A stretch of 64,000 nucleotides of DNA from Polychytrium aggregatum (taxonomy: Eukaryota > Chytridiomycota > Chytridiomycetes > Polychytriales), in the NCBI RefSeq assembly GCF_025602895.1, contig NW_026516259.1, positions 236,296-300,295 of the forward strand, in the 5' to 3' direction. This document shows positions 43,314 through 54,646 of the stretch, one piece after another. Under the pieces are notes generated by a model that did no database searches, had not been told where the DNA came from, and worked only from the letters and a program-made list of their open reading frames with translations. The translations under genes and the position numbers were made by a program. Position 1 is the stretch's first letter, and each line of letters starts with the position of its first letter.

Positions 43314-46300
43314 ATGCTGTCGTTGCCGATCAGTGACTTCCTTCACCGACTAATTTGCGGTTTGCCTGGGCCGAATGACTCGAACCCTCCTTGGCCATCT
43401 GCTGCCTCTGCCTCTCTTGTTGCTCCAGTTGCTACTGCCACCCCTGTTTCGGCCCTCACTCATACTGCCACCGAGCGAGAATACAACCGTCCTGTCCGGA
43501 ACCCACGATGGAAATGCGTCAACGGCTTCCGAATCCACGACATCTTCATCAGGTTTGTTGGTGGCGATTGTTGTTGCCGATGATCCATTCACATCCATTC
43601 ACATCCATCTCATCGATATTGCATCTATCCAGCTATCGTGCCGCAACAGAGAAATACACCGCGATTGATCTCCACTCGGCTCTCAGTGTTGGCCGTGTCG
43701 GCGAGCAGCACCCCTCCCATGTCTACCTGGATGTCCGCTGTCTCGAGAGCGGACTGAGCTGGGAGGATGGCTTCATGAACGGCCTGGCCAACTCCAAGGT
43801 CATTGTGCTCCTCCTTTCCGAGGCTGGACTCGAGAGAACCAAGACTGCTGGCACCTGCCCAGACAATCAATTCCTCGAGGTGAGTGTCGTCGATCCAGTC
43901 CAGCACCACCATCACCATCCACTCGCCATCTACTCACCAATGATCCTGTCCCAGATCGAACTGGCTCTGAAGCAGATGAAGGAGACCCAGAACACCCGCT
44001 CGCCCGTCCAGATCCTGCCGATCCTCATCAAGTCCAAGGAGATTATCAACGGCACCAAGTACATCAAGGACTGGTTCCCCAACACGAACGACTTTCCCAA
44101 TGCCATCCACTGCCACAGAGCCAGTCCCTCCAAACTCGGCCAGATCAGCCCTCCCCTCACCGTGCGCCAGACTCTCGAGGAGTTGCTCAAGTTGCAGGCG
44201 CTGATTGCTGCCGACGACTATGCCGTCACCAAGTGAGTGTGTCTGTGTGGCACTTGCTGATGGCATCCGTCTCATCCATCAGTTCATTGATGCAGACCAT
44301 CCAGATGCTGACTCACACATCCACAGACTCGTCCCCGAGATCCGCGAGACCTGGAAGAAGACCAGCCTCGTTGCCACCGTGCCAACTTATCTCCCGACTG
44401 GATCGACTGTCCTCACTGCCAACGAGAACCACGCCCTGCGACTCCTCCTCTGTCCCATTGACTCGACCCTGGACAGGCGAGCACTCGAGAAGCTGTTTGT
44501 CGAGGGCACTCGTCAGTGGTTGTTCGACCAAACGACCGACTGGGTCTACCAGGATACCATCGACACTGTCCTGTGGGTCAATGCCGTTGCCGGTGTCGGC
44601 AAGTCTGTCGCTGCTGCCCAGATCGCCAACATCCTCACAGCCAGCAACCAACTAGTGGCGGCGCTGTTCCTCAAGTACAACGACATCCGCAAGAGCGATC
44701 CGCGAGTGGTGCTGAACACCATCGCATACGGTCTGTGCAAGTGGTATGCCCCGATCGGCCGCAAGCTGCTCGATGCTGGTCACTCTAAGGACAGTCTCGA
44801 CAAGATGAACATCAACGATCTGTTCAAGGCTGTGATAGAGAGACCATTAGGGGCTCTGGGTGGCTACGAACCACAGGAAGCGATTGTGATCATGGTGGAT
44901 GGACTGGACGAGTGTCATCCCCGTGACGAGATCCTCGGGTTCCTGGCCAGTGGACTGCAGCGACTGCACACGAAGCATCCGTGGCTCAAGTTACTGCTGA
45001 CATCCCGTCCCGAGGACGATATCAAGGCAGCATTCGATGGAGTCCCGATCAAGACGATCGAACCCTCGAGCGAGGAGAACATCCGTGACCTCGAGGTGTT
45101 CATCCGCCACCGACTGCGAGTGTATGACACTCTCAGTGACTCGGACCGCACCGAGGCAGTCGCCATCCTGCTGGACCAGTCCAAGACATTCGTGTGGATC
45201 AACCTGATCCTCAACACCGTCGACGCAGCATCCAAGGACGGCCCAGTGACACTCGCCACGATCAAGGACATCAACGACAGCGCCGCCGATGTCGGTCAGC
45301 TGTACCACAAGACATTCGCCAAGATCCACTCGCAGTCGAGCCACCCGGCCGAGCTGGTCACGGTGGTGTCGGCGATCGCCACGGCCCAGTCGATCCTGAC
45401 AACACAGATCATCGTCGATGTGTTTGGACTCGAGATCGGCGTCGTTCGCGAGTGTCTCAAGAGCCTCAGCCTGGTCCTCGATCCTGGTGCCAATGGACTG
45501 GGTCCCCGAGACAGCCAGTCCACCAACAACGAGGTCAAGTTCAACCACAAGTCGGTGGCGGACTATCTCCTCGGCGACGCATCGACTGGCCATCTGTGGC
45601 ATGTGTCGACCTCGTTCCACACGGTGTTTGCTAAGGGATGTCTCGGCGAGATCCTCTCGCACGACCCAGTGGTCAACATCTGCGATATCTTCGACTTTCA
45701 CGACAATATCGCCGACCTCGAGGACAGAGTCGCAGCCAAGATCACACCGTCGCTGCGATACAGCGTCGCCCACTGGATCACACACTTTGTGTGGTGTGTG
45801 GGTGGAGTGGCCGAGTCGAGTCCGGTGTGGCAGTCGACCGAGATGGTCGATGTGGCAGCGGTGCTCACTCGGTTCGTCAAGACGCATGTGTTCTTCTGGC
45901 TCGAGTGTGGATCGCTCACACATGTGGTCAAGCCGATCATCGAGCAACTGGCTGTGCTGCGAGGAGTGATCACAAAGGCACCCAGCACCATCGTCGACGA
46001 CACCACGAAGGAACTGGTCAAGGACACGTATCGATTCATCCGCGAGTTTGCCGATCCGATCATCAAGAGTGCACCACAGGTGTACAACTCGGGATATGCA
46101 TTCACACCGAAGGAGACAACGATCTACAAGACATATGCCACCCAGCTCGAGGACAAGATCTCGTTCCTGGTCACGGCTGGTCCAGCACCCACCTGGGATC
46201 CGTGTGAGATGACATTGACTGGTCACTCGAGCCAAGTGAATTCTGTGGCAATCTCGCCCGATGGCAAGTGGATTGCCTCTGCCTCAGACGATGAAACTGT

Positions 46301-48165
46301 CAAGGTGCGTAGTGTTACCACGGGTCAAGTCAGTCGTAGCCTTGAAGGGCACATCAAGCCCGTAACCTCGGTGGCGATCTCACCCGACGGCAAGTGGATC
46401 GTCTCTGGCGCGGCTGACAAGACCATCAAGGTGTGGGATATTATCACTGGCCAGCTGAATCGCACTCTCGAGGGACATGTAAGGAATGTGAACACAGTGG
46501 CGATCTCACCTGATGGGAAGTCAATTGTCTCGGGCTCGGATGACAAGACCATCAAGGCGTGGAGTGTCGCGACAAACCAGGTGGAGTACACCCTTGTGGG
46601 ACACACAGGAGGCGTGACCTCGGTCTCGATCTCACCCGACGGCAAGTGGATTGTCTCTGGTTCTAAGGACAGGACCATCAAGGTGTGGGACGCCACGACA
46701 GGCCAATTGAAGCGCACATTGGATCAGCATACCGACTGGGTGCTCTCGGTGGCCTTCTCTTCCGATGGAAGGCGTATCGTATCCGGCTCTCTTGACAACG
46801 CCATCATGGTCTGGGATGCCGTCACTGGCCAGGTCAAGCACACTCTCAAAGGGCACACAGAAGGTGTGAGCTCTGTAGACATTTTGCCCGATGGCGGGTC
46901 GATCATCTCTGGCTCTGGTGATGGCACAATCAAGATCTGGGACTCCACCACAGGCGAGGTGACGCGCACTCTCAAGGGACACGCAGGCACTGTGAACTCC
47001 GTGGCGATATCAGCCGATGGCAAATGGCTTGTTTCTGGCGCGTGTGACGAGACTGTCAAGGTGTGGGATGTTGCCATGGATCAGGCAAAGTGCACTCGCG
47101 AAGGACATACCCACTTGGTCCTCTCCGTGGCCATCTCACTCGATGGAAAGCTGATCGTCTCCGGCTCCCGGGACAAGACCATCAAGGTGTGGGATGCCAT
47201 CGCGGGCCAGCTGAAGCACACACTTGAAGGGCACGCTAACTTGGTGCTCTCGGTGACAATCTCATCGGACAGCAAATCGATCGTCTCTGGCTCAAGTGAC
47301 GAGACCGTCAAGGTGTGGGATGCCACCACGGGTCGATGGAAGCGCACTCTCAAAGGACATGCCGGCGCTGTGTTTTCGGTTGCCATCTCGCCCGATGGCA
47401 AGTGGATTGTTTCTGGTTCCCGGGACACAACCATCAAGGTGTGGAACTTGGGCACAGGCCAAGTAAAGCACACACTTGAAGGACATAGTTGGGATGTGAA
47501 CTCCGTGGCAATCTCACCCGATGGCCAATCGATTGTGTCTGGCTCGGGTGATTGCACCGTCAAGGTGTGGGACATCAACACCGGTCGGCTGAAGCACATC
47601 CTTGAAGGACACTCAGGATATGTCAGCTCTGTAGCGATCTCGCCGGATGGCTTGCTCATCAAGTCTTGGTCCAATTGTGAAGTCATCGGCTGGGTCCGTC
47701 GGGGCAACACGTTCGTCCGCTCCGATGACGATCTTGCCAGGTTCGCCGTCGTCGCTTCGCCACCTGTCTCGCCCCAATGGGTAAAGAGTGGGGACCTGCA
47801 ATCCGAGTGGATCTGCCACGGCAAACACAGTGTCAAAATCCCGCACGCTTCCCTCGGTGACTGGTGGAGCCGGTTCTCAACTTCTCCCGACGGGATTGCA
47901 TTTTGGACCATGCCTCCATACCGTCCCGTCGCCATCCTGGTAAGTTCAAGTCAGACGTCACATCGCTCCTCGACTGCAGCTGACATCTCGTTTCCCACAG
48001 CCAATCTACCTCGGCACCCCACGGATCCAAGTAGAAGTTGCCTCCTACCTCAGAAACTCTCCTGATCCCGAACGACGGTCTCGTGCGGAAATCATTCTAT
48101 CAAGTCCGGTAGTGACTGCCTTCCTTGAGAAGGGGCGAAAGACTAGAAGCCAAAAATACCCCTGA
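43314..48165 (+). CDS. TIR-NACHT-WD40 NLR-like receptor (about 1513 aa)
   Basis: Predicted STAND-type signalling ATPase, an NLR-like sensor. Exons 43314-43552, 43633-43879, 43955-44232, 44327-47939 and 48001-48165 join in phase. After about 70 disordered residues a TIR domain begins: HDIFISYRAATEKYTAIDLH, then HVYLDVRCLESGLSWEDGF, NSKVIVLLLSEAGL, DNQFLEIELALKQM and VQILPILI. Its candidate catalytic Glu is in FLEIELAL. The NACHT part has the P-loop NAVAGVGKSVAAAQI, Walker B AIVIMVDGLDECHPRDEIL and the sensor region LLLTSRPED. Further helical sequence includes HKSVADYLLGD. The C terminus has eleven full WD40 repeats and a degenerate twelfth (46215-47700), each exactly 42 codons, typified by VTSVAISPDGKWIVSGS and KTIKVWD. 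A short tail follows the last intron. The start is the least certain point. Confidence 0.88.
46215..47700 (+). repeat. Twelve in-frame WD40 units with 126-bp period
   Basis: Unit starts (LTGH, LEGH, LVGH, LKGH and similar) fall at 46215 + n x 126 without any insertion or deletion up to the twelfth at 47601. Unit 5 has DQH in place of the usual GH. Unit 12 loses the pattern after VSSVAISPDG. Variable residues sit mainly between GH and V, and near the end of each unit, where a propeller top surface would bind ligand. Confidence 0.93.
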
Positions 48166-48491
48166 TGCCAAGCTCAAAGACTCGCTCCAGTGCCTCCGCA
48201 GGCAGAGTGCTTGAGCCATCCGGATGCAGTGCCGCCAAATGAGATCGATGCATTGCAATAGATTGACTGAATCATGAAGCCAGCTCGTTCCGCGACGGGC
48301 TGCGGCAATGCGGATGAGTGAGTCTCGCGCGTGGGGCTCACGCAACTCGACGGGGTTGGCTCTGTCGGGGAGAGTGCGATGTGATGAAAGCGATTTAGTG
48401 AATGTGGCGTACATCTGGTCGCAGTAAGTGTTGGGCCAGCCTTATCCTCTCATCGCCGAGGGGCGTCAGCGATGGGAGGGTGTCGCATTTA
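48166..48491. other. Convergent intergenic region
   Basis: About 325 bp between convergent gene ends; nothing recognised. Confidence 0.5.
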
Positions 48492-51041
48492 TTACCGAGC
48501 TTTCTCATGCCAGATTTCCATCAACTCCCGCCTCCCACCCATTCCCAACTGCTCGTACATCCATTTCATGGCTTGGATGTCCTCCAGTCCCGGCTCAAAC
48601 CCTTCCACTTGCATCTCAGTGAAGATCCATTCGCACGCCTGACATAGCAAGTCGCGGATGTGTGGGTCCCGATGATGCTCCGGCCCAGACTGAGGAGCCA
48701 GTTGACTGTGTTCGGTCTTGGTTTCGGAGTCGATGAATCTTGCATACAGGCTAAGTGCCCCGCCGTAGAGCTCGACACTTGGGGCTTGCTGGGCAAGCTC
48801 GCTCGTGTCCCTCAGGAACTGCTTGAATATTCTCTTGACGCTGTCGAGCTCAAACGGCCGCAGCCTATTTTGGTATGCTAGATAGGGCGACTGGAACTGG
48901 GACGGCGGCAGAAGCCGCTGTCTCATGAGAATCGCATGCGGCTGGTGGGGGTGGTAGAATCGTGTCTGCAGTCGCTTGTCGTAGAGCGACGGCTTTCCAG
49001 ACGACCGAGTACTTTGGAGCGAGAGTTCGTGATAGACATGGTAGATGTTCATGTAGTCTTGTCGGGTCCATCGCTGTCCCTTCAGATGGGCGCAATCGAT
49101 CTCGAGAACGTCTCGGATCTTCACCCGGTTCAGCGATTCTTTATCACCGTTGCAACTGTCGCTGGGAAGCAGTCGCAGAATGCTCAGTGCGGCGTCGAGG
49201 CTCAGATCGCTGCAGAATAGCTGGAGTAACTTCGAGAGCACTGACTTTGGCACCCTGATCTCGAGCGGCTCTGTGCTGGCTGACCGAAGCAACGCCTGGA
49301 TATCCTCGATGCGCCGGTCGCGGCCCAACTCGACAACCATGTGCTCCAGCATCGTCTGTAGCGCTTCGTCGTGGCGGTGGATTTGTATCCGAAGATCGTC
49401 GAGATTGTGGCAAGAGACTACGGCCGAGAGCCGGCTACTGGCCCCATTGTGTGACTTTGGGAGTTCTGTGGGTGTGACTGCTGTCGACTGGCTTTCGTGT
49501 GTCTTGAGTTGGCTTCGGAGCGAGGTCATGGCGGCGTGGGTGCTGAAGAGAATGTCTTCTGCACGGGCGAAATCGCCCATCGCTGTGTAGAGGCGTAGCA
49601 TATCGGTGCGCTGCGAGAGGCTGAGCTCGGTGATTGCTTGTGAGTGCGCATCATTTGGCGGGCTCCTGGGCCGCTTCCGTCGTCGAGCGCCTCCTCTTAG
49701 GCCTTGGTTGGTGGGCGATGAGGGTCCGGCAGCTATTTTTGCTTCGAGCACACCGAGTAGTTCGCCAGCCACCTTGGCTGAGCTACTCAGAATCGAGGTG
49801 GCTGCCCACAGAATCAAGTATCCTGGGTCCAGCTGCGTCGAAGGAGGCTCTCGGCGCCTGGCACTCGGCGTCGCTGCAATAGTTCGGAGAATTTGCAGGG
49901 CCGAGGCTCTCTGGCCGTTTTGCAGAAAGATCCGCGTCAGTGTCTTGAGAAAGAACGGCGTCAAGTGCGCCTTTCTGCTCCTTAGGAACTTGAGAATGTC
50001 GACGGCGATGAGGAGGGCTTTCGAGTGGTTGGTTCTTGTGAGGTTGTGCAGGTACATTGCCAAAACATCTGCGGGTATCCCCACGGTGCCCGGGGTTTCC
50101 TTGGAGAGCAGGGCAAGCGTAATGTCGCTGGAAGGCAGTGTCTGAGAGTCCCAGTGATGTTTCAGAACCTCCCAGCGAGCCTGGCTGGCTTCTCGCGGGC
50201 TGGTCGATGCACGCTCTTCAATCTGGTTGTAGATTGAATTAGCTTCGTGGGATCGTCCGCGCTCCAGTGACGCAACCATTTGCCACTTGAGACAGCCCGT
50301 CGGAATGGACAGGCCTGTGGACTGCAGCAACTCGGAGCAGCGCTTCATTTGGCCGGGTGATTTGGTTTTCGTGAATGCATACATGAAGGCCTCGAAGCAA
50401 AGGCCAATGTCGTGGGCTTGGGTATCTTGGCTGGTGCCGTCGGGTTGTGCGGCGGGCTCCGCTTGGGTGAGTCCGAGTCTTTGCAGCTCGGCCCGAAACA
50501 TGTCAAAGAGGCTTCGGATCATTGCCGTGTCTTCCGATGCTCCATAGAGTCGTGCATAGCGAGTATAGATCGGGAATGGGTTGCGCAGGTTGCTTGAAAG
50601 ACTGTCCATCAGATCCAGCGCGACTGCGGCTGGCCCTCTGAGATGGATCCAGTCCTGGAAGTCGCTGGCCAAGACAGTATCGAGCTCGAGCCACTGGCGG
50701 GCTTCGTGATCAGTGATAGACTCCCAATCGTCCTCGGAGAAGCGCAATGCAGGCTCCAAGAGCTCTTGACCGAGCGCTCCAGGACGCCGATCGCCAAGTT
50801 GGATGACATGGTACGCTGGGGGAGGACCACGGGCACTGCGCAGATCGATCGATTCGATTGCTGCACTGGAAGCGGGCTGCGAGAGGGCACGATTCTGGCT
50901 TGGACGAGGCGTCGGCGAGGAGGCTGCGAACGACTGAGGACGACCTGGCGGCCCAAGTTGCTGTTGCTGCTGCGACACAGCGAGAGTAATGGTGCGTCTG
51001 CAAGCCCAATGGACGCTCCTGAATCTTGCAGATGCCAACAT
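48492..51041 (-). CDS. Alpha-solenoid (PPR-like) protein, probably mitochondrial
   Basis: Single long frame without introns. Starting at the ATG at 51041 gives MLASARFRSVHWACRRTITL, a basic Arg/Ser-rich, acid-free presequence typical of mitochondrial import. The frame is open to 51275, so an upstream start is possible. The body (about 849 aa) is almost all amphipathic helix pairs, for example IPADVLAMYLHNLTRTNHSK then ALLIAVDILKFLRS, and QRTDMLRLYTAMGDFARAED. The end is PPR-like: ACEWIFTEMQVEGFEPGLED. Fungal mitochondrial RNA-processing or translation factors often look like this. I do not recognise a named family, and repeat assignment by eye is weak. Confidence 0.72.
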   Translation of the reverse strand: MLASARFRSVHWACRRTITLAVSQQQQQLGPPGRPQSFAASSPTPRPSQNRALSQPASSAAIESIDLRSARGPPPAYHVIQLGDRRPGALGQELLEPALRFSEDDWESITDHEARQWLELDTVLASDFQDWIHLRGPAAVALDLMDSLSSNLRNPFPIYTRYARLYGASEDTAMIRSLFDMFRAELQRLGLTQAEPAAQPDGTSQDTQAHDIGLCFEAFMYAFTKTKSPGQMKRCSELLQSTGLSIPTGCLKWQMVASLERGRSHEANSIYNQIEERASTSPREASQARWEVLKHHWDSQTLPSSDITLALLSKETPGTVGIPADVLAMYLHNLTRTNHSKALLIAVDILKFLRSRKAHLTPFFLKTLTRIFLQNGQRASALQILRTIAATPSARRREPPSTQLDPGYLILWAATSILSSSAKVAGELLGVLEAKIAAGPSSPTNQGLRGGARRRKRPRSPPNDAHSQAITELSLSQRTDMLRLYTAMGDFARAEDILFSTHAAMTSLRSQLKTHESQSTAVTPTELPKSHNGASSRLSAVVSCHNLDDLRIQIHRHDEALQTMLEHMVVELGRDRRIEDIQALLRSASTEPLEIRVPKSVLSKLLQLFCSDLSLDAALSILRLLPSDSCNGDKESLNRVKIRDVLEIDCAHLKGQRWTRQDYMNIYHVYHELSLQSTRSSGKPSLYDKRLQTRFYHPHQPHAILMRQRLLPPSQFQSPYLAYQNRLRPFELDSVKRIFKQFLRDTSELAQQAPSVELYGGALSLYARFIDSETKTEHSQLAPQSGPEHHRDPHIRDLLCQACEWIFTEMQVEGFEPGLEDIQAMKWMYEQLGMGGRRELMEIWHEKAR

Positions 51042-51625
51042 GGCCAAGATGCAAATCCGGTTTGGGTCGATCTGGTGAGGGTTGCGAGCAGCAGCCTTGG
51101 CTCGGGTTGTGGCTTTCGAGTCCGAAGTTGCTTGCAGGCCGGCAAGACACTGGATAAAACAAAGCGCAGACGGATGGGTCCACCTCGGCTGGCGATTCGC
51201 CTGGCAGGGTCGAGTTCTAGCGGCAGCTTGCTGGAACAGCGACCAGGCCATCAAGCGATCGCAGGACGGAAACATTTGATGGAGCGCAGATCTGTCTTGC
51301 CAACCCAGATGACCACACGTGACAGCTGCATGAACGAATCAATCGGTGGATCGGTTGGCTGGTTCGCTGGGGACGAATGTGCCGCAGCGAGACTGGGGTT
51401 ATAAATTCGGGTTTATTCAATTGAGCACTGAACTATTTTGAATTCGTGATGAAGCGGCTGCCGCACACACCAGGCTCGAACTGCGAGCGAGGGCCGGCAC
51501 AAGAAAGACAGGACAGGACAGGACAGGACAGGACAGGACAGGACAGGACAGGACAGGACAGGACAGGACAGGACAGGACAGGACAGGACAGGACAGGACA
51601 GGACAGGATAGGACGGGGTCGACTA
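51042..51625. other. Intergenic region with pentanucleotide microsatellite
   Basis: Lies between a minus-strand gene start and the end of the next minus-strand gene. Apart from possible extra 5-prime coding sequence up to 51275 and the microsatellite at 51507-51608, nothing seen. Confidence 0.5.
51507..51608. repeat. (GGACA)n microsatellite, about 20 units
   Basis: Essentially perfect tandem GGACA units for about 100 bp, ending with a GGATA variant about 15 bp past the stop codon of the minus-strand lipase gene, so within its probable 3-prime UTR. Confidence 0.95.
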
Positions 51626-54219
51626 TTAGCGGCGGCCAAGGCGAGCATCACGCTTGCGCTGCCAGGCGGTGCGGACAACATCACGGATGCGGGACTCTTC
51701 CTGCTTCCAGTTGAGGGTGCCGCAGTTCAGGAGGTTCTCGACCTCCTCAGGCTTGTACTGGAACTGGCCAAAGCCAATGTCGTTAGGGTAGAACTCGGGC
51801 ATCTCGGGGTTGGGCAGGATGGGCATGTAGGCAACGGTCATGGGATGCGTGGCATTGCGGGCGCCGTAGATGTTGGCGCCGGTGGGGTTGTTCGGAGTCA
51901 TCTCGTAGACCTGCAGGTAGCGGTTCTTGTACTTTTCGCGGAGCGACTCGGCCGTGTTAGGGACTCGGGCAACACCGGGGGTGGGTTGTTCTTGAGGAGG
52001 AGGTGCAGCCGAGGCAAGCTTCATCGAGAGACCCTTGCGCTTGCCAAAGGATTCAATGTCGGGAGTCACGACGTTGCGCTCGACATCGACACTCGAGTCA
52101 AAGACAAAAGCAATGTCGACGTTGCGGCCCTCGCGGGTGAGCACGTACAGGGGCTGGTTGTTGTCTGGTCCGGCATCGACCAGCTGGATGCGCTTCGAGT
52201 TCTTGATGCCAGGGGGAGTCTTCTCGGGGCCCTCCTCGTACATATAGTTCCAGTTGTACGAGGCGTGGAAGGGATGGATGTTCAGCAGCTGCTTAAGCCA
52301 CAGGCTGGCGTTGGGCTGGATGAGAGTGCCAAGGAATTCCTTGAGCTTGGCCTGGACAGTCGACGTGGTCTCGGAGCGCTGGAAGGTCTGGATGGTGGTG
52401 GTCAGGGGCGCACAGATGGCGCTGCCGGTCATGCCGATGATGAGCGAAAAGTTCTGTTCAGGTACGACGTTGATGGACTTGCCGTTGACGAACTTTCTGC
52501 CAAAGGCCCAGGTGGGAACCCAGGCTATCAGAAGCAGGGAAGCAGAGGCAGGGGCAAGTGAAAGGGATGTCAGTATCATGCAGAAGTGGCCGCCGCCGCA
52601 GACTGGCCATTGTCCACCGGGCTGAGCACGGCCGATGGACAGATCGCATCGCTCCCTCGAGTCAGCCAACTCGCATCGCTCCCTCGGGTCAGCCAACTCG
52701 CATCGCTCCCTCGGGTCAGCCAACTCGCATCGCTCCCTCGAGTCAGCCAACGACACGCGTGAGCTCGGGATCCGGCCCAAGGCTCTCAACAGGACAGCAT
52801 GCTTGCCTTGGAGCTCGTCACAGCCAAGCTGGAAGGGAGTGATTTCGAACCACTGCCACCAGGCGCAGGGGCTGTTTGGATCGCGGGGATCAAACTCGGA
52901 CTTTTCTTTCAAGGCATCGCGGGTTTCGTACGTCTTCAGCATGGCCTCGTACTCTTCCTTTGGAAGATCGGGGTCGAACTTGTCGGCCCAGGGGCGTTCG
53001 TGGCGGGTGCACGTGTAGATGGGCATCGGGTTCTGGCCACCCTCGAGGAACTTGCTGTGGTGGCTGAGCTTGAAATGATCGTCGTCCCAGTTGCCCGAGA
53101 TACCGCCGTAGAAGAAGCAGTTCATGATGCAGCCGCAGGTGTCAATGACACCGCGGGGGAGATCAAGGACCTTCTTGAGAGCCAGGCCGCTGAAGACCTT
53201 GTGGACACGCTTCTCAAGATCTTCTTGGAGAATCTGGTAGAGGTGGATGGGGTCGGCGGGGTGGTGGACGATGGTGCGCTTGATGTGTTCGATCATGTTT
53301 GGGACAGAGCGACCGGAGGTGGTGAAGTACGTAGCGAGGGTGAGGCAGCCGCCGCTGACGCCTGGCCAAGACGATCGAGGGCAAGGAAGGGGTACGAGTT
53401 GGGGTAAGTACCGGCGCTCTAACGGCGACCATGCAGTCAGCAGGTACGGGGTCTGGCAAGCAACATATGCTTTGCTAAAGCCCGTCCGGACCCACGTTCT
53501 CTCAAGCCGATGCGGACGACGAAGGAGCAACGGCAGTCAATGCCCTGCAAAATACGCACCGGCCATGTACATGATGCAGTCCCAGAATCCAGAGTCGTAG
53601 ATGCCCTTGCAATATCCTGTGCCGTTGAGGGTTTGTTAGCAAGCAGGTTCTCTGGATGGCGCTGCACCAACAAGCAGGTCGCCACGAGGCGGTGTTTGGA
53701 CATTGGGCGGACAGGCAGGACCTCAGTGCGGCCGGAAGGAGGAATCTCTGGGAGGCTTACCAGCGGTAACGGTCATGGACTTGAAGGCGCCACCGCTGCC
53801 GGTGATGGCAATAACGGGGATGTCGTCGGGGTGGATGTTCTCGACGGGCTCGCCAATGAAGCGCGCAAAGGCCTCTCTCATGAACTCCTTGCGTTCCTTC
53901 TGGAACTTTTGCTCCTCAACAGGAATAGTGTTGTCGTGGCTGCAGCGAGCGGTACGATGAGAGAGAGGCACGGTGAGACATGGGTGGATACGGGTCCAGG
54001 CGACAACGGCGTTTGGCAACAGCGCTCGGCAAACAGCGGTGGAGGACAACAAGCGGCCGGCACTCACGACACAGTGACTTGCTCAATCTTCAGCTCGGGA
54101 TGGAGGTCCGGGTTGTCGATCTCAGTGGGGTACTCGCCCTCCATGCGGTTGACGGCCTCGTAGATGGAGGACGTGTCCCGCACGGACTCGGGGATGAGGG
54201 ACTGGATGAAGCTGGCCAT
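51626..54219 (-). CDS. Cytosolic phospholipase A2 / phospholipase B-type lipase
   Basis: Predicted to cleave acyl chains from phospholipids with a Ser-Asp dyad. Exons 54219-54068, 53939-53761, 53616-53560, 53361-52807 and 52524-51626 join in phase to 613 aa. The oxyanion-hole motif is PVIAITGSGGAFKSMTVTAG, the nucleophile elbow MAGVSGGCLTLATYF, and the Asp region IQLVDAGPDNNQPLYVL followed by VDIAFVFDSSVD. No signal peptide is visible at MASFIQSLIPESVRDT, so it should be intracellular, unlike secreted PLB enzymes. The fourth intron appears to use a GC donor (CAAG then GCAAGC) and contains a 27-bp minisatellite. If it is retained, the frame stays open and adds about 94 repetitive residues. Confidence 0.85.
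52645..52750. repeat. 27-bp minisatellite inside lipase intron 4
   Basis: About three and a half copies of a unit beginning TCAGCCAACTCGCATCGCTC. It lies in a putative GC-AG intron. The period is a multiple of three, so the intron has no stop in the coding frame. Confidence 0.9.
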
Positions 54220-54646
54220 GGCGATGCTGGCGGGTGGACGGGAGTGTGTGGAGACGGGCGGGAAGCTGGACAGCGATGCAAGACAACGGAGCCGGGCGGA
54301 GGAGCAGGCGAGCAAGCCAGCCGGCCAGGGAGGACGTTCGTCTTTTGTATTGGATCGCAGCCCAGCCGAGGGGGGCGACGGAGACGCCGCCACGTGAATG
54401 CGAACAAGCGAGGCTTGCTCCGAGTCAGCGCGTGTCTTCTTGGCGGACTGGGGGCAAGGGACACCAGGTACAATCGATGGACAGGACGAATGGATACAAC
54501 GGATGCAGCTTGTGCAAAAGATGTGTATGGATTCGACGGCCGACGCAGCCCGGACGGTCGGAGCTCAGCCGATATCTTGGCGAGCGGCGAGACAAAGAGA
54601 GCCGTCGTCGCCTCCCCTGCCCAGCCAGCTGCTGGTGCGAGCCACC
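54220..54646. other. Intergenic region lipase start to SEC10 end
   Basis: About 430 bp, no gene recognised; presumed promoter of the lipase. Confidence 0.5.

Noticed and set aside
44991-46235. Long minus-strand open frame (414 codons) opposite the NACHT region
   Set aside because: It mirrors the strongly conserved plus-strand NACHT-WD40 coding sequence; its translation is rich in His, Asp, Arg and Cys with no domain.
46213-47700. Regular 126-bp spacing considered as a CRISPR-like or satellite array
   Set aside because: The unit is an in-frame WD40 repeat inside a long coding exon; there are no short palindromic repeats with unique spacers.
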